Shown here piece by piece: positions 38,791-48,162 of a stretch of DNA of 64,000 nt. The translations under genes and the position numbers were made by a program. How positions within the stretch are numbered: the stretch's first letter is position 1; each line of letters opens with the position of its first letter. The notes beneath the pieces are model-generated. The model had not been told where the DNA came from. It made no database searches and saw nothing but the letters and a program-made list of their open reading frames with translations. The stretch is from Bog-473 sp963807675 (lineage in GTDB: Bacteria; Actinomycetota; Acidimicrobiia; Acidimicrobiales; RAAP-2), in NCBI GenBank assembly GCA_963807675.1, contig CAWECP010000007.1:1-64000 (forward strand), written 5' to 3'.

Positions 38791-40032
38791 ATGGCACTGC
38801 CCAGGATCATCAGCGTCGACGACCATGTGGTCGAGCCACCGCACGTCTGGCAGACGTGGCTGCCCGAGAAGTGGCGTGCCCGGGGGCCGCGGGTCGAGCG
38901 CAAGCGCTGGGGGAGCTTCACGCACCTCTCGGGCGCCAAGTACGACATGGTGGAGGACCCCGAGGGGGAGTGGGGCGACGCCTGGTACTACGACGACGAG
39001 CTGATCTACGTGCACAAGAAGTTCGTCGCCATCCCCGAGGCCTCGGTGAGCGTCGACGACAAGGGTGACCTCCAGTTCGACCGCACCCAGATGACGATGA
39101 CCGCCATCACCTACGACGACATGCGCAAGGGCTGCTGGGACCGCGAGGAGAGGGTCAAGGACCTGGCCCGCAACTACACCGACGGGTCGCTCCCGTTCCC
39201 GACGTTTCCCCGCTTCTGCGGCCAGACCTTCTACGAGGGGGCGGACAAGGAGCTCGGCCTGGCCTGCGTCGAGGCGAACAACAACTGGATGATCGAGGAG
39301 TGGTGCGAGCCGACGAACGACGAGGGCGTCGCCGTCAACATCCCGCTCTGCCTCATCCCGCTGTGGGACGCCCACCTGGCGGCGGCCGAGGCCAAGCGGG
39401 TGGCCGAGAAGGGCTGCCGGGCCATCGCCTTCAGCGAGATCCCCACCCGCCTGAAGCTGCCGTCCATCAACACCGACTACTGGGACCCGCTGTGGGAGGT
39501 CTGCAACGACTACGGCGTCACCATCTGCATGCACGTGGGCTCGTCGTCGTCCAACCCGGCGGCGTCGCCCGACAGCCACCCCGGCGTCGGCCTGACCCTC
39601 GGCTTCAACAACGCCATGGCGTCGCTGGCCGACTGGCTCTTCTCGGGCAACCTGCTCCGCTACCCCAAGCTGAAGCTGGCCTACTCCGAGGGCCAGATCG
39701 GCTGGATCCCCTACGTCCTCGAGCGGGCCGACACCACCTGGGAGATGCACAACGCGTGGACGCACGCCCAGGACAAAATTCCCGTCCCGCCCTCGACGCA
39801 GTACTACGGCCGCATCTACGGCTGCTTCACCGCCGACCGCCACGGCCTGCGCTCGCTCGAGGAGGTGGGCGAGGACAACATCTGCTTCGAGACCGACTAC
39901 CCGCACACCGACACGACGTGGCCCTACTCGGAGGCCTACATCGAGAAGCTGTGCGTCGGCCTCACCGACGAGCAGGCCTACAAGGTCCTCCGCGGGAACG
40001 CCATCAAGATGCTGGAGCTCGACCGCACCTAA
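38791..40032 (+). CDS. Amidohydrolase-family protein (decarboxylase-like metal hydrolase)
   Basis: 413 residues, intact, ATG 38791. A TIM-barrel amidohydrolase-2 (PF04909) protein: the metal motif appears as VDDHVVEPPHVWQTWLP near the N-terminus, with CMHVGSSSSNPAA carrying the middle His, LKLAYSEGQIGWIPYVLER, and CFETDYPHTDTTWPYSE with the conserved Asp and His. Relatives include ACMSD-type decarboxylases and 2,6-dihydroxybenzoate-type enzymes, and many uncharacterised actinobacterial proteins of this length. The start VDDH rather than VDxH shows one of the usual His positions retained. Its 3' end is partly duplicated at 46130-46310. Confidence 0.9.
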   Translation: MALPRIISVDDHVVEPPHVWQTWLPEKWRARGPRVERKRWGSFTHLSGAKYDMVEDPEGEWGDAWYYDDELIYVHKKFVAIPEASVSVDDKGDLQFDRTQMTMTAITYDDMRKGCWDREERVKDLARNYTDGSLPFPTFPRFCGQTFYEGADKELGLACVEANNNWMIEEWCEPTNDEGVAVNIPLCLIPLWDAHLAAAEAKRVAEKGCRAIAFSEIPTRLKLPSINTDYWDPLWEVCNDYGVTICMHVGSSSSNPAASPDSHPGVGLTLGFNNAMASLADWLFSGNLLRYPKLKLAYSEGQIGWIPYVLERADTTWEMHNAWTHAQDKIPVPPSTQYYGRIYGCFTADRHGLRSLEEVGEDNICFETDYPHTDTTWPYSEAYIEKLCVGLTDEQAYKVLRGNAIKMLELDRT

Positions 40033-40216
40033 GCGCCGGATATCCCGGTTGCCGCCCTCCGGGCGGCCCACAGCTCAGCCCGACGCCGGCGCAGCCGGCC
40101 ACGACCTCCACCAGCTCAGGACTTCGCTGCCCTTCGGCGACCGGCACTCCTTCAGAGGCCATCGGGGTCCCGGTTCGACATCCCGAGTGCTCCCGGCGGC
40201 GTGCGAGCATTGGGTG

Positions 40217-40707
40217 GTGGAAGACGAAAAGCACGTGTTGCTCGACTCCCTCACGAGCAGCGTGAGCACGTCCTTGGGATCCTCGACGGACTCTCGAGCG
40301 AGGCACTGCATCAAGCTGTCCTGCCAAGTGGTTGGACGAGCTTGGGACTGGTGAACCATCTCAGCTTTGACGTGGAGCGGTTTTGGTTCCGTGAGGTCCT
40401 TCTCGGCGAGACGTTCGATGACGACCCGGAAACGGATCCCGTCTCTGCGTGGCTGGTGCCGCCTGATGCCAACCCTGAGGTCGTCCTTGGTCGCTACCGC
40501 CACGAGGTTGAAAGGGCCAATGCCGTCATCACCGCGACCCCTCTGGACGCCCCGCCGAAAACGTGGCCCGACTTCTTCGGCGAATGGCGGCTGGCCGATT
40601 TGCGCGAGATCCTGGTCCATGTGATTGCTGAGACCGCCACTCATGCTGGGCACCTCGACGCTGTGCGCGAGATCATCGATGGCCGCACCTGGCTCAGACT
40701 TACGTAA
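40217..40707 (+). CDS. DinB-family (DUF664) protein
   Basis: A four-helix DinB-like protein, a family that includes mycothiol- and bacillithiol-dependent metalloenzymes. Conserved: LGLVNHLSFDVERFWFREVL with the metal His, DPVSAWLVP, and HVIAETATHAGHLDAVREII with the His pair. The C-terminal 150 residues are in one frame; the beginning VEDEKHVLLDSL from GTG 40217 is one frame away and joins EQREHVLGILDGL after a shift near 40240-40250. About 163 residues when joined. Mycothiol-linked detoxification fits an actinomycete, but no substrate can be given. Confidence 0.85.
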
Positions 40708-41060
40708 TCACCGGGTGCCCCGTCCGCATCGACTCACTCCACTGAGGACAATGTCGCCGACGCCGGCGCCGCGTTCGACCCAGTGCCGACACCACCCCGG
40801 CCGTGGCGCGCGTCAGTCAATCGTGCGGAGGATGTCTCCTTGCCGTGAGAATGCCGGGTGGGTGCAGCCTGTAGTACCCGGAGTGTCGGGCTGCCTTCTC
40901 GATGGTGACCAGCCATCAGCAGCCCGACCCTCGGGTGAGACGCCCCGGCCGGGAATCGAACCCGGTGCTCTCCCGTAGTCAGTGGGAGGCAGCCATCCAG
41001 ACACAGGGCGCACAGGGTGGAAGGTCGCTCTGGGCGAGACCTTGACTGGTACTCTTCGGG
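40708..41060. other. Intergenic with a tRNA-like 3' fragment
   Basis: About 350 bases after the DinB gene with no recognisable protein. It holds the T-arm-like sequence described separately. No tRNA 5' half or anticodon arm of normal shape is found. Confidence 0.4.
40940..40985 (-). other. tRNA 3'-half-like fragment
   Basis: On the minus strand CCGGGTTCGATTCCCGG (40965-40949) is a perfect T-arm with the invariant TTCGA loop, followed by CCGGGGCG where an acceptor strand would be. Upstream, CTCCC...GGGAG could form an anticodon-like stem but the loop has nine bases, and no matching 5' acceptor strand is seen. It is therefore not a working tRNA. Such 3' fragments are often left by site-specific integration into tRNA genes. 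Confidence 0.4.
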
Positions 41061-41110
41061 CAGTCAGTGGGACGCAGTCGCGTGAAGGGGCCTTCGGGCC
41101 TCTTCGGCGC
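41061..41110 (+). repeat. 50-bp hairpin element, copy 1 (matches 46401-46450)
   Basis: The sequence from CAGTCAGTGGGACGCAGTC to CCTTCGGGCCTCTTCGGCGC recurs at 46401-46450 in the same orientation with a handful of differences, including a perfect CCTTCGGGCCTCT core. It encloses a strong hairpin. The two copies flank the block containing the spermidine-synthase-like and GH5 genes. Confidence 0.65.
41084..41105. terminator. GC-rich hairpin with UUCG loop
   Basis: GAAGGGGCC and GGCCTCTTC pair over nine bases (one G-U) around a TTCG tetraloop, a very stable RNA hairpin. No clear T-run follows, so termination is possible but not proven. The nearest upstream gene ends 380 bases away. Confidence 0.4.
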
Positions 41111-41324
41111 GTCTACGCCCGGCAGTCGCTGACGGCGAGATCGAAGATGAGGGTGCCGCACTTCCCCAATCGGTCGGATGCCACCCTGCGAACAGCACCC
41201 TGGGGCACCGCACGATATGCGACACCTATAGCAAGCCTCTCGTAATCGGCGATCTGCGCTTGGATAATGTTTGACGAAGACGCCGGGAAGCCCGACGACC
41301 TTCGTACGGCTCCCACACCCACTG

Positions 41325-43397
41325 ATGGCCACCACGACCACCTCCACCGTCAGCAGAGGCGAGCCTCGACGCCTGCCAGCCGCATGGCCTGCCGGCTTCA
41401 CGTTCGAGCGGAGCCCGTGGCGGCTCGTCACGCTGAGCATGCTGACGCTCTTCCTCGAGCTCGCACTCATCCGCTGGACGGCCGCCAACAACGTCCACCT
41501 GGCGAACATCCCGAACTTTGTGCTCTTGGCGAGCTTCTTGGGTATCGGGGTGGGGTTCCTGCTCGCCCGTTCGTCACGGAATCTGTTTCGCCTGGCGCCG
41601 GCATCCCTCGCGGTCCTTGTCGCGTTCGCGCTCATCTTCCCCGTGAAGCTCGTCACCCTGCGCGGCCCCCACGCGTTCGAGGGCCTCTCGGGGCACCATC
41701 CGGTGTCGCAGTGGGTGAGCCTCCCGGTGATCTTCGCGCTGGTGGTCCTCGTGATGGCCGGTCTCGGCCAGGCCCTGGCCCGGTCCTTCGCTCAGTTCAA
41801 GCCGCTCGACGCCTACCGCTTCGACATCATCGGCAGCATCGGCGGGATCGCGCTCTTCTCGGCGCTTTCCTTCGTCGGGCTCCCGCCCATCGCCTGGGGA
41901 GCGGTGGTCGCCGCGTTGTTCGTATTGCTTCTCGGCATAAAGGAGCGGTGGTGGCAGTGGGGCATGATCGCCGCCGTGGTGCTGATGCTGCTGGGCGAAT
42001 CGCTCTCGAGCGTCGATGTCTGGTCCCCCTACTACAAAATCACCACGAGCCAACACCACCACGACCGTCGACGGCCACAGCTACCGCGGGTTGTCGGTCT
42101 CGGCCAACAACATCCCCTACCAGACCTTGTACTCGATCTCCACGTTGCGCAGGATCGAGCCCTTCTACTTCTTTCCCTACCGGCACGTGACACGCAGCTC
42201 GCTCTCCGACGTGCTCGTGATCGGAGCGGGCACCGGCAATGACGTCGGCGTGGCACTGTCGGAGGGGGCTCGCCACGTCGACGCGGTCGAGATCGACCCG
42301 GAGCTCGTGGCTCTCGGGAAGCAGTACAACCCCGAGCACGCGTATCGAGAGTCCGCGCGTGAGCGTCTATGTCGACGACGGACGGGCGTTCCTACAGGAC
42401 ACGAACAAGCGCTACTCGCTGATCCTCTATGCGCTGCCCGACTCCCAGACGGCGCTCACGGGCCAGTCCGCACCCGTCGGCCTCGAGAACTACTTGCTCA
42501 CGACCCAGGCCATTCAAGTGGCGAGATCTCACCTGGCCCCCGGCGGCACCTTCGTCATGTACAACTACTACCAGCCGTTCCTGCTCGACCGCTATGCGAC
42601 GACCCTCGACGATGTGTTCGGCTCGCGTCCGTGTGTCGAGGTCGGAAACACCCTGAGCGGACGCGAGCAGGCGGTTCTCACGGTCGCGCTCGACGGCAAC
42701 ACTCCGAACTGCTCGAGCTTCTGGAACGGAGAGCAGGTGGCGCCGGTCTCGGACGACCGTCCGTACCCGTACCTGCCGATTCCTTCGATCCCGAACTTCT
42801 ACCTCTTGGTCCTCGGGCTGATCCTGGCGGCGTCCCTGCTCGTGGTGCGGGTGGCGGGGGGGCCGCTCAAGAAGATGGCTCCATTCCTGGACCTGTTCTG
42901 GATGGGAGCGGCGTTCCTGTTGCTCGAGTCCAAGAACATCGTCCAGTTCGCCCTTCTTGTTCGGAACGACTTGGTTCGTGAACTCGCTCGTCTTCGCCGG
43001 CGTGTTGCTGAGCGTCTACGCGGCGGTCGAGACCGCGCGACACATAAAGCTCCCGCGCCCGATGTTGCTGTACGTTGCGTTGCTCGTGTCCCTGGGCGTC
43101 TCTTTCGTCGTCCCGCAAGAATCGTTGCTGGGTCTTCCGGTCGTGTTGCGCTTCGTGGCGGCGACAGCGCTCGCGTTCGCCCCGATCTTCATCGCCAACC
43201 TCGTCTTCGCCCAACGGTTCAAGGATGTGGGTTCTTCCACCACTGCCTTCGGTGCAAATCTGCTCGGGGCGATCGTCGGCGGAGCCCTCGCCTACCTCTC
43301 GCTGATCACGGGGTTCCGATTCCTTCTCGTGGTGGTGGCGGTCCTCTACGGCCTGGCTTTTGCCTTCGGCCGCCGCCATCTAGCCGTGCGCTCCTGA
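41325..43397 (+). pseudogene. Integral-membrane spermidine-synthase-like protein, three frameshifts
   Basis: A long protein (about 690 residues) with membrane helices at both ends and a spermidine-synthase-type domain between. ATG 41325 leads to LVTLSMLTLFLELALIRWTA, FVLLASFLGIGVGFLLARSS and further helices; a shift near 42050 leads to VLVIGAGTGNDVGVALSEGA and HVDAVEIDPELVALGKQYNP (SAM/dcSAM-binding motif), another near 42355 to VYVDDGRAFL and RYSLILYALPDSQTALTG, and a third near 42950 to the last helices (VNSLVFAGVLLSVYAAVE). The catalytic Asp region is DDGRAFL. Such fusions exist in bacteria but their product is unknown; polyamine synthesis is not established. Confidence 0.8.
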
Positions 43398-43791
43398 AGG
43401 ACGACACCTGCCCGAGGCGTTGGTCGTCCATCCGATGGCCCAATGCCTCGGCCTCGAGGACAAACTCCACGGCGAGCAAGGAAACTTCCCTGACCCGAGC
43501 GGGCACCACCCCGCTTCGCAGACGCCATCCTGATTCCGCCCTTGGCTTTCCGCGTGGGCACGGCGGGCCGATCGCCAGGTGGCCCGCGTCTCTCCCTGCC
43601 TCAGATCAGCGCGGCGGTTCCGCATCCGGCAGAGTGACTCCACCGCCCAGCGCCGTCTGGCGGATCACACCTCGGACGCGCCGGGTCGAGCCCCGCACCG
43701 GCAGGATCCGACGTGTGGACCCTTCAGATTTGCCCGGCATCGCCCGTTTCGGCATGATCTCGGGGCACAGCTGACGGCGCGGGAGGTTGAA
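43398..43791. other. Intergenic, no gene recognised
   Basis: About 390 bases before the GH5 gene. Frames on both strands are open but show no family motif. The last part holds GGGAGG (43781-43786), the ribosome site for ATG 43792. Confidence 0.4.
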
Positions 43792-45942
43792 ATGTCAGTT
43801 CGGCGGGCGCATTTTTCGGGGTCGAGCCATGTTCGCATGCGCTCATTACGCCTCCTCACTAGTGGACTACTCATTGGGTTACTCGGAGGAATACTCGGAT
43901 CTGCAATGACCACGTCCACAGCGTCTGCCGCCGTGGATAGCGCCACGGTTGCATTATCGAGTTCGTTCATTTCAAGCGGCGGACGAACGGTCACAGCCAC
44001 GGTGACTGCAGAAGAGCTAGGAGTTCCCGTCTCCGGAGAGAGTGCACAATGGTCCGCAACTGGAGGCGCTGCGATCAGTCCATCGTCGTGCTCCACGAAT
44101 TCAAGCGGACAGTGTCAGGTTACCATTACGGCTGGCTCGACCTACGGAAGCCCGACGATCACGGCCGATGTATCGGGTTCTGGTTTCGAGGCGACTGGCA
44201 GCGCCTCGATCACGCAATATGAGGCACCCAACTCCGTCTCGCTAAGCCTCGCGAATACACGACTTACCCCGAATGGAATAGCGCAGACCACGGTCAGCTT
44301 GGTCGCCATGGACACCGTTAACAACCGGCCGATTCCTGGCCAGATCCTTAGCTTTTCCACGAATGCGACAAGTTATCCGGTCACATTCGGTCAACAGGTC
44401 GACGACCTTGGAAACGGAACCTACACAGATACGGTCACGGCGCCTTCATTCACGGCGCTGCAGCCAAGTCAGTATCTGGAACCCGCTCAGTACATGATTG
44501 CGGATCAATCCCTCTCGGAATCCTTGACCGGCTCTATTCCGGCGCAGTCGCTTTCATCATCTACACCTCTCCTGCTTGCTTATCCGACATTGCATACCGT
44601 CCAGTATCCTTCGGGTAAGCCAAGTGGCGACCCGCCACCGGGTCTCTACGACGATCAAGGGCGCCAGATATCGCTCAGGGGCGCTGAGGGGTTTGACGGC
44701 TGGTATGGGACTTCGCCAGACATGTTCACGAACTACGACGGAACCCCGGTCTCCAACAGCACCTGGCAAGCTGAAATCGCCCATATGGCAAACGCGCAGA
44801 TTTCAGGGGTCTCCAACTACGGCTGGGGGTTGAACGTCGTGCGGATCTCTCTCACCGATTCATACTGGCTGTCCGACGACACCGCTGATGGCTGCGGACA
44901 GCCCTACATAGCGGAGATCGACACGCTGGTGAACATGGTCACCGCCGAGGGAATGATCGCGGACCTCGATCTTCATTACGGGATTGACGGATATTCTCCA
45001 GCGACAACCTCGCCCGCTGATCTTCCCTGTGTCGCCAATACGTCGGCAGGCCAGGGCTCGATAACCGAGGCAGGTCAACCGACCCTGCTCCCGATGGCCG
45101 ACGCCTATGCCCCGGCCTTTTGGAGTGACGTATCAGAACGCTACGGTGATCCTTCTTCGACGTACTACAACCCGCTCGTGATGTTCGATCTCTACAACGA
45201 ACCGGATCTGACTCGCTACACGCATATCGAGAATGGTGTGGACGCGGTGCAGCTCTGGCAGAACGGAGGGTATGTACTCTCGAATGACTCGAACGTCTAC
45301 GGCTCGGGTTATTACTACCAAGCTGCAGGAATGGATCAGTTGTACGAGGCCGTACGCAATCCTGCTGCCGGCGTGACGGTTGATAGCCCGGTGATCGTGA
45401 GCGGCGTCGGCCCTGATATCGCCAGTGTCACGTCGTCACATACAACTGGAGATGGCAGTGGACCTGGTTTCGACATCTCGCCTGTTGTCTCGGGCGATCA
45501 GCTGGCTAGTCCGCCGAGTTCCACTCCCGTGGTCATTGGAGATCCGAGCGATCCGGGTGTGCCCGGCTCAGACGTCGTCTACTCATCGCACCCCTACTAC
45601 TCGGGGGACTGTGCAGCTTCGTCCGGGCTCGGAGACGGAGACTCGACGGACCTTGGCAACGTCGTCGCTCCGGTAGCCGCCGAGTACCCAGTCATGTTCG
45701 GCGAGATGGGCACGAACTGCTCAAGCGAATCTGAAGGGGAAAACGCGATCCAATACAACATCACGTGGGCACAGCAGAATGGTTTGGTCGGGTATGTGCA
45801 ATGGAACTGGTCGTCCTACACGAACTCCAATACCTACGGAATGCTGGATTGCGATGCCATAAGCTGTCCTACGGGTAGTCCCTATGAGCCCAACGACTTC
45901 GGGACTCCCGAGTTCGACAGCGGCGGCTCTACGCTCAACTAG
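43792..45942 (+). CDS. Secreted GH5-type glycoside hydrolase with Ig-like domains
   Basis: 716 residues, intact. ATG 43792 follows GGGAGG by five bases. A signal peptide (LRLLTSGLLIGLLGGILGSA then a Thr/Ser/Ala-rich cut site) is followed by two bacterial Ig-like modules (residues about 45-140 and 145-245; SGGRTVTATVTAEELGVPVS, LTPNGIAQTTVSLVAMD). The GH5 barrel starts near RQISLRGAEGFDGW and has the acid/base Glu in MFDLYNEPD and the nucleophile Glu in PVMFGEMGTN, with VVYSSHPYYSGDC between them. It probably cleaves a beta-glucan or mannan outside the cell. The gene is lower in GC than its neighbours and lies between direct repeats, suggesting acquisition. Confidence 0.9.
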   Translation: MSVRRAHFSGSSHVRMRSLRLLTSGLLIGLLGGILGSAMTTSTASAAVDSATVALSSSFISSGGRTVTATVTAEELGVPVSGESAQWSATGGAAISPSSCSTNSSGQCQVTITAGSTYGSPTITADVSGSGFEATGSASITQYEAPNSVSLSLANTRLTPNGIAQTTVSLVAMDTVNNRPIPGQILSFSTNATSYPVTFGQQVDDLGNGTYTDTVTAPSFTALQPSQYLEPAQYMIADQSLSESLTGSIPAQSLSSSTPLLLAYPTLHTVQYPSGKPSGDPPPGLYDDQGRQISLRGAEGFDGWYGTSPDMFTNYDGTPVSNSTWQAEIAHMANAQISGVSNYGWGLNVVRISLTDSYWLSDDTADGCGQPYIAEIDTLVNMVTAEGMIADLDLHYGIDGYSPATTSPADLPCVANTSAGQGSITEAGQPTLLPMADAYAPAFWSDVSERYGDPSSTYYNPLVMFDLYNEPDLTRYTHIENGVDAVQLWQNGGYVLSNDSNVYGSGYYYQAAGMDQLYEAVRNPAAGVTVDSPVIVSGVGPDIASVTSSHTTGDGSGPGFDISPVVSGDQLASPPSSTPVVIGDPSDPGVPGSDVVYSSHPYYSGDCAASSGLGDGDSTDLGNVVAPVAAEYPVMFGEMGTNCSSESEGENAIQYNITWAQQNGLVGYVQWNWSSYTNSNTYGMLDCDAISCPTGSPYEPNDFGTPEFDSGGSTLN

Positions 45943-45972
45943 ATCGTCCGCTCTGTGAACGTGAGATCCGCC

Positions 45973-46107
45973 TCAATGCCCCCCAAACTGGTCGCTGCCA
46001 TCTCCGCCGACAATTAGCAATGCCTCGTGGATCCGGTCGACAAGGTCTTGCATTTCACGGATCCCCGGGAGCTCGTGGTCTACGACTGTAGGAAAGAACA
46101 AAGTGTG
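45973..46107 (-). pseudogene. Short protein-like fragment, unknown
   Basis: The minus strand reads NLGHTLFFPTVVDHELPGIR, EMQDLVDRIHEALLIVGGDG and ends SDQFGGH with TGA at 45973-45975; a stop precedes it upstream. The composition is protein-like but I recognise no family. It may be the tail of a lost gene at the edge of the duplicated segment. Confidence 0.25.
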
Positions 46108-46129
46108 ACCGAGGTTCTAGATTGCGTGT

Positions 46130-46310
46130 CCCACGGCCTGCGTTCGTTTGAGGAGGTTGGGGGAGGACAACATCTGCTTTGAGACCGACTACCCCCACAC
46201 TGACACGACGTGGCCCTACTCGGAGGCAAACAAGCTCCTCCGGCGGCAACGCCATCAAGACCTGGAGCACGAGCGCAGCTCGTAGCGAATATCCCGGTGG
46301 CGCCGTGTCC
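46130..46310 (+). pseudogene. Partial duplicate of the amidohydrolase 3' end
   Basis: CACGGCCTGCG...GAGGAGG, then GACAACATCTGCTTTGAGAC and GACACGACGTGGCCCTACTC match 39838-40060, the last 65 codons and the 3' flank of the amidohydrolase, with about 45 bases deleted in the middle and scattered changes. It has no start and is broken, so it is a dead copy in the same orientation 6.3 kb downstream of the original. Confidence 0.8.
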
Positions 46311-46400
46311 TCACCCTGCATGTCGGCGCGGCGACGTCCAACTCGACATGCACTCTAAGAACGGTCGCGAGGTGGCGTGCCACCGGTTGGATCTTGAGCC

Positions 46401-46450
46401 CAGTCATTGCGAGGCAGTCTTGCGAAGGGCCTTCGGGCCTCTCCGGCGCA
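46401..46450 (+). repeat. 50-bp hairpin element, copy 2 (matches 41061-41110)
   Basis: CAGTCATTGCGAGGCAGTC through CCTTCGGGCCTCTCCGGCGC aligns along its full length with copy 1. The hairpin around the TTCG loop is kept (46427-46440), though with a shorter stem. Just upstream, TGCATGTCG (46317-46325) and CGACATGCA (46344-46352) form a separate perfect inverted repeat. Confidence 0.6.
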
Positions 46451-46666
46451 CAAGAGCGCACCCTCATTTGTGTCCCCAGGTCAGGTTGGACGGACGGATG
46501 TCTCGCTCTTCAGGGCGACCCTGCGAGCACCCTGGACGGCCCGGGGAGCCAGACCGGATCCAGTGTGGTCCGGATCCCTCCAAGGGTCCTTCCGGGACGC
46601 CGCTTCGCGTCGTGTCCTCGCTTCGGTCGGCGGCCCCTTGGCCGGTCTGGCCGTGCCGCCCGAGCC

Positions 46667-48161
46667 CTACTCCACCGACGCCAGCGTGGCCGACGCCAGC
46701 GCCCCGTTCGACCGCAGCGCCGACACCACTCCGGCTGCCGTGGCGATCGCCGCCAGCACCCAGGCGGTCACCGAGAAAGCGTGCGCCGCGCCGGCCATGG
46801 ACCTCTTGTCCCCGCCGGCGATGGTGAACACCGAGCCCGTCAGCGCCAGGCCCAGCGCCGTCCCCATGCCGCGGGTCATGTTCAGCACGCCCGAGGCCAT
46901 GCCCGCCTGCTGCTCCGGCGCCGCCCCCATGATCGAGGCGTTGTTGGGCGACGTGAACAGTCCCATCCCCGACGCCCAGCGCGGCCAGCAGCACCAAGAA
47001 GCCGGCCGTCGCGGGCCGCAGCGCCGCCATGAGACCCAGCGACCCGGCCACGATCGCCATGCCGGACACGGTCAGCGGCCGCGCCCCCACCCGGTCGGCC
47101 AGCCGTCCCGCCACCGGTGCCACCACTCCGAAGGCCAGCGGCATGGCCATCAGCGACAGCCCCGACCGGACCGTCCCGTACCCCAACCCGCGTTCGAAGT
47201 AGAAGGGCACCAGCAGCAGCACGCCGAACATCACCAGGTACGACCCCATGCCGGACGCGATGCCGGTCGAGAACCGACCCGAGCGGAACAGCCCCAGGTC
47301 CATCATGGGGTCGCGCTGGCGGCGCTCCCACCACACGAACAGGACCAGCAGCACCACCGCGGCGGCGAACAAACCGGCGATCAGGGCTGAACCCCAGCCG
47401 ACCTCCTCGCCGAAGGAGATGGCCGAAAGCAACGTCGCCATGGCCGGGAAGAAGAGGGCCAGCCCCGTCCAGTCGAAGTCCACCCGCGCCTGCAGGTTCT
47501 GCGAGCGCGGCACCAGCAGAACGGCGGCCACGGCGCCGAACACCCCGAAGGGCACGTTGACGAAGAAGATCAGCCGCCAGCCACCCGCCGCCAGCAGCAA
47601 CCCGCCCACCGTCGGCCCCACGGCCAAGCCAAGCGCCTGGGCGGCACCCTGCATCCCGATGGCGCGGCCGAGCGACCGCGCCGGCATGACCAGAACGATG
47701 ATGGCCAGGCTGTTGGCCTGCAGCATGGCCGCCCCGACCGCCTGCAGGGCCCGGAAGCCGCACAGCGCGCCGAGTCCGGGAGCCAGTCCGCACAGCACCG
47801 AGGCCACCGTGAAGATGACGAAGCCGTAGACGTACAGCAGCTTGCGCCCCCACATGTCGGCGAAGCGACCCACGGCGGTGACGGTGGCCACCAGCACCAG
47901 CAGGTACGAGAGCCCGACCCACGTCACCGCGCCCACGGAGGCGTCGAAGGTGCGCTGCAGCGTCGGCAGCGCCACGGTGACGATGGAGGCGTCGAGCTGG
48001 CCCATGAACGCCCCGACGCACACGGCGGCCACCGCCAACCACGGCGCGTGCGGGTGCTCGCGGATCGACTGCGGTCGCCGGGGCTCGACGAGCAGACGGT
48101 CCCACGTCCAGGTCCACGGGCGCTGGGCCTCCGACGTGCCGGTGGCGCCCGGCTCGGTCAT
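46667..48161 (-). pseudogene. DHA2-family MFS transporter, one frameshift
   Basis: A 14-helix drug:proton antiporter-type protein. ATG 48161 lies one base after the GH3 stop. Motifs: MGQLDASIVTVALPTLQRTF (DHA2 helix 1), GRFADMWGRKLLYVYGF (motif A), LGRAIGMQGAAQALGLAVGP and VGPTVGGLLLAAGGWRLIFF (antiporter motif C region). The frame shifts near 46970; the next frame MGLFTSPNNASIMGAAPEQQ completes the last helices and stops at 46667. 495 or so residues. It could export a drug or a product of the adjacent enzymes; the sequence does not say which. Confidence 0.85.
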
Positions 48162-48162
48162 C

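Noticed and set aside
38767..40071. Long minus-strand open frame opposite the amidohydrolase
   Set aside because: Composition is Val/Gly/Asp/Arg-rich shadow coding and the plus strand encodes an intact enzyme with metal-binding motifs.
40930..41020. Complete tRNA gene
   Set aside because: Only the T-arm and a possible acceptor strand are present; no D-arm, no 7-base anticodon loop and no matching 5' acceptor strand.
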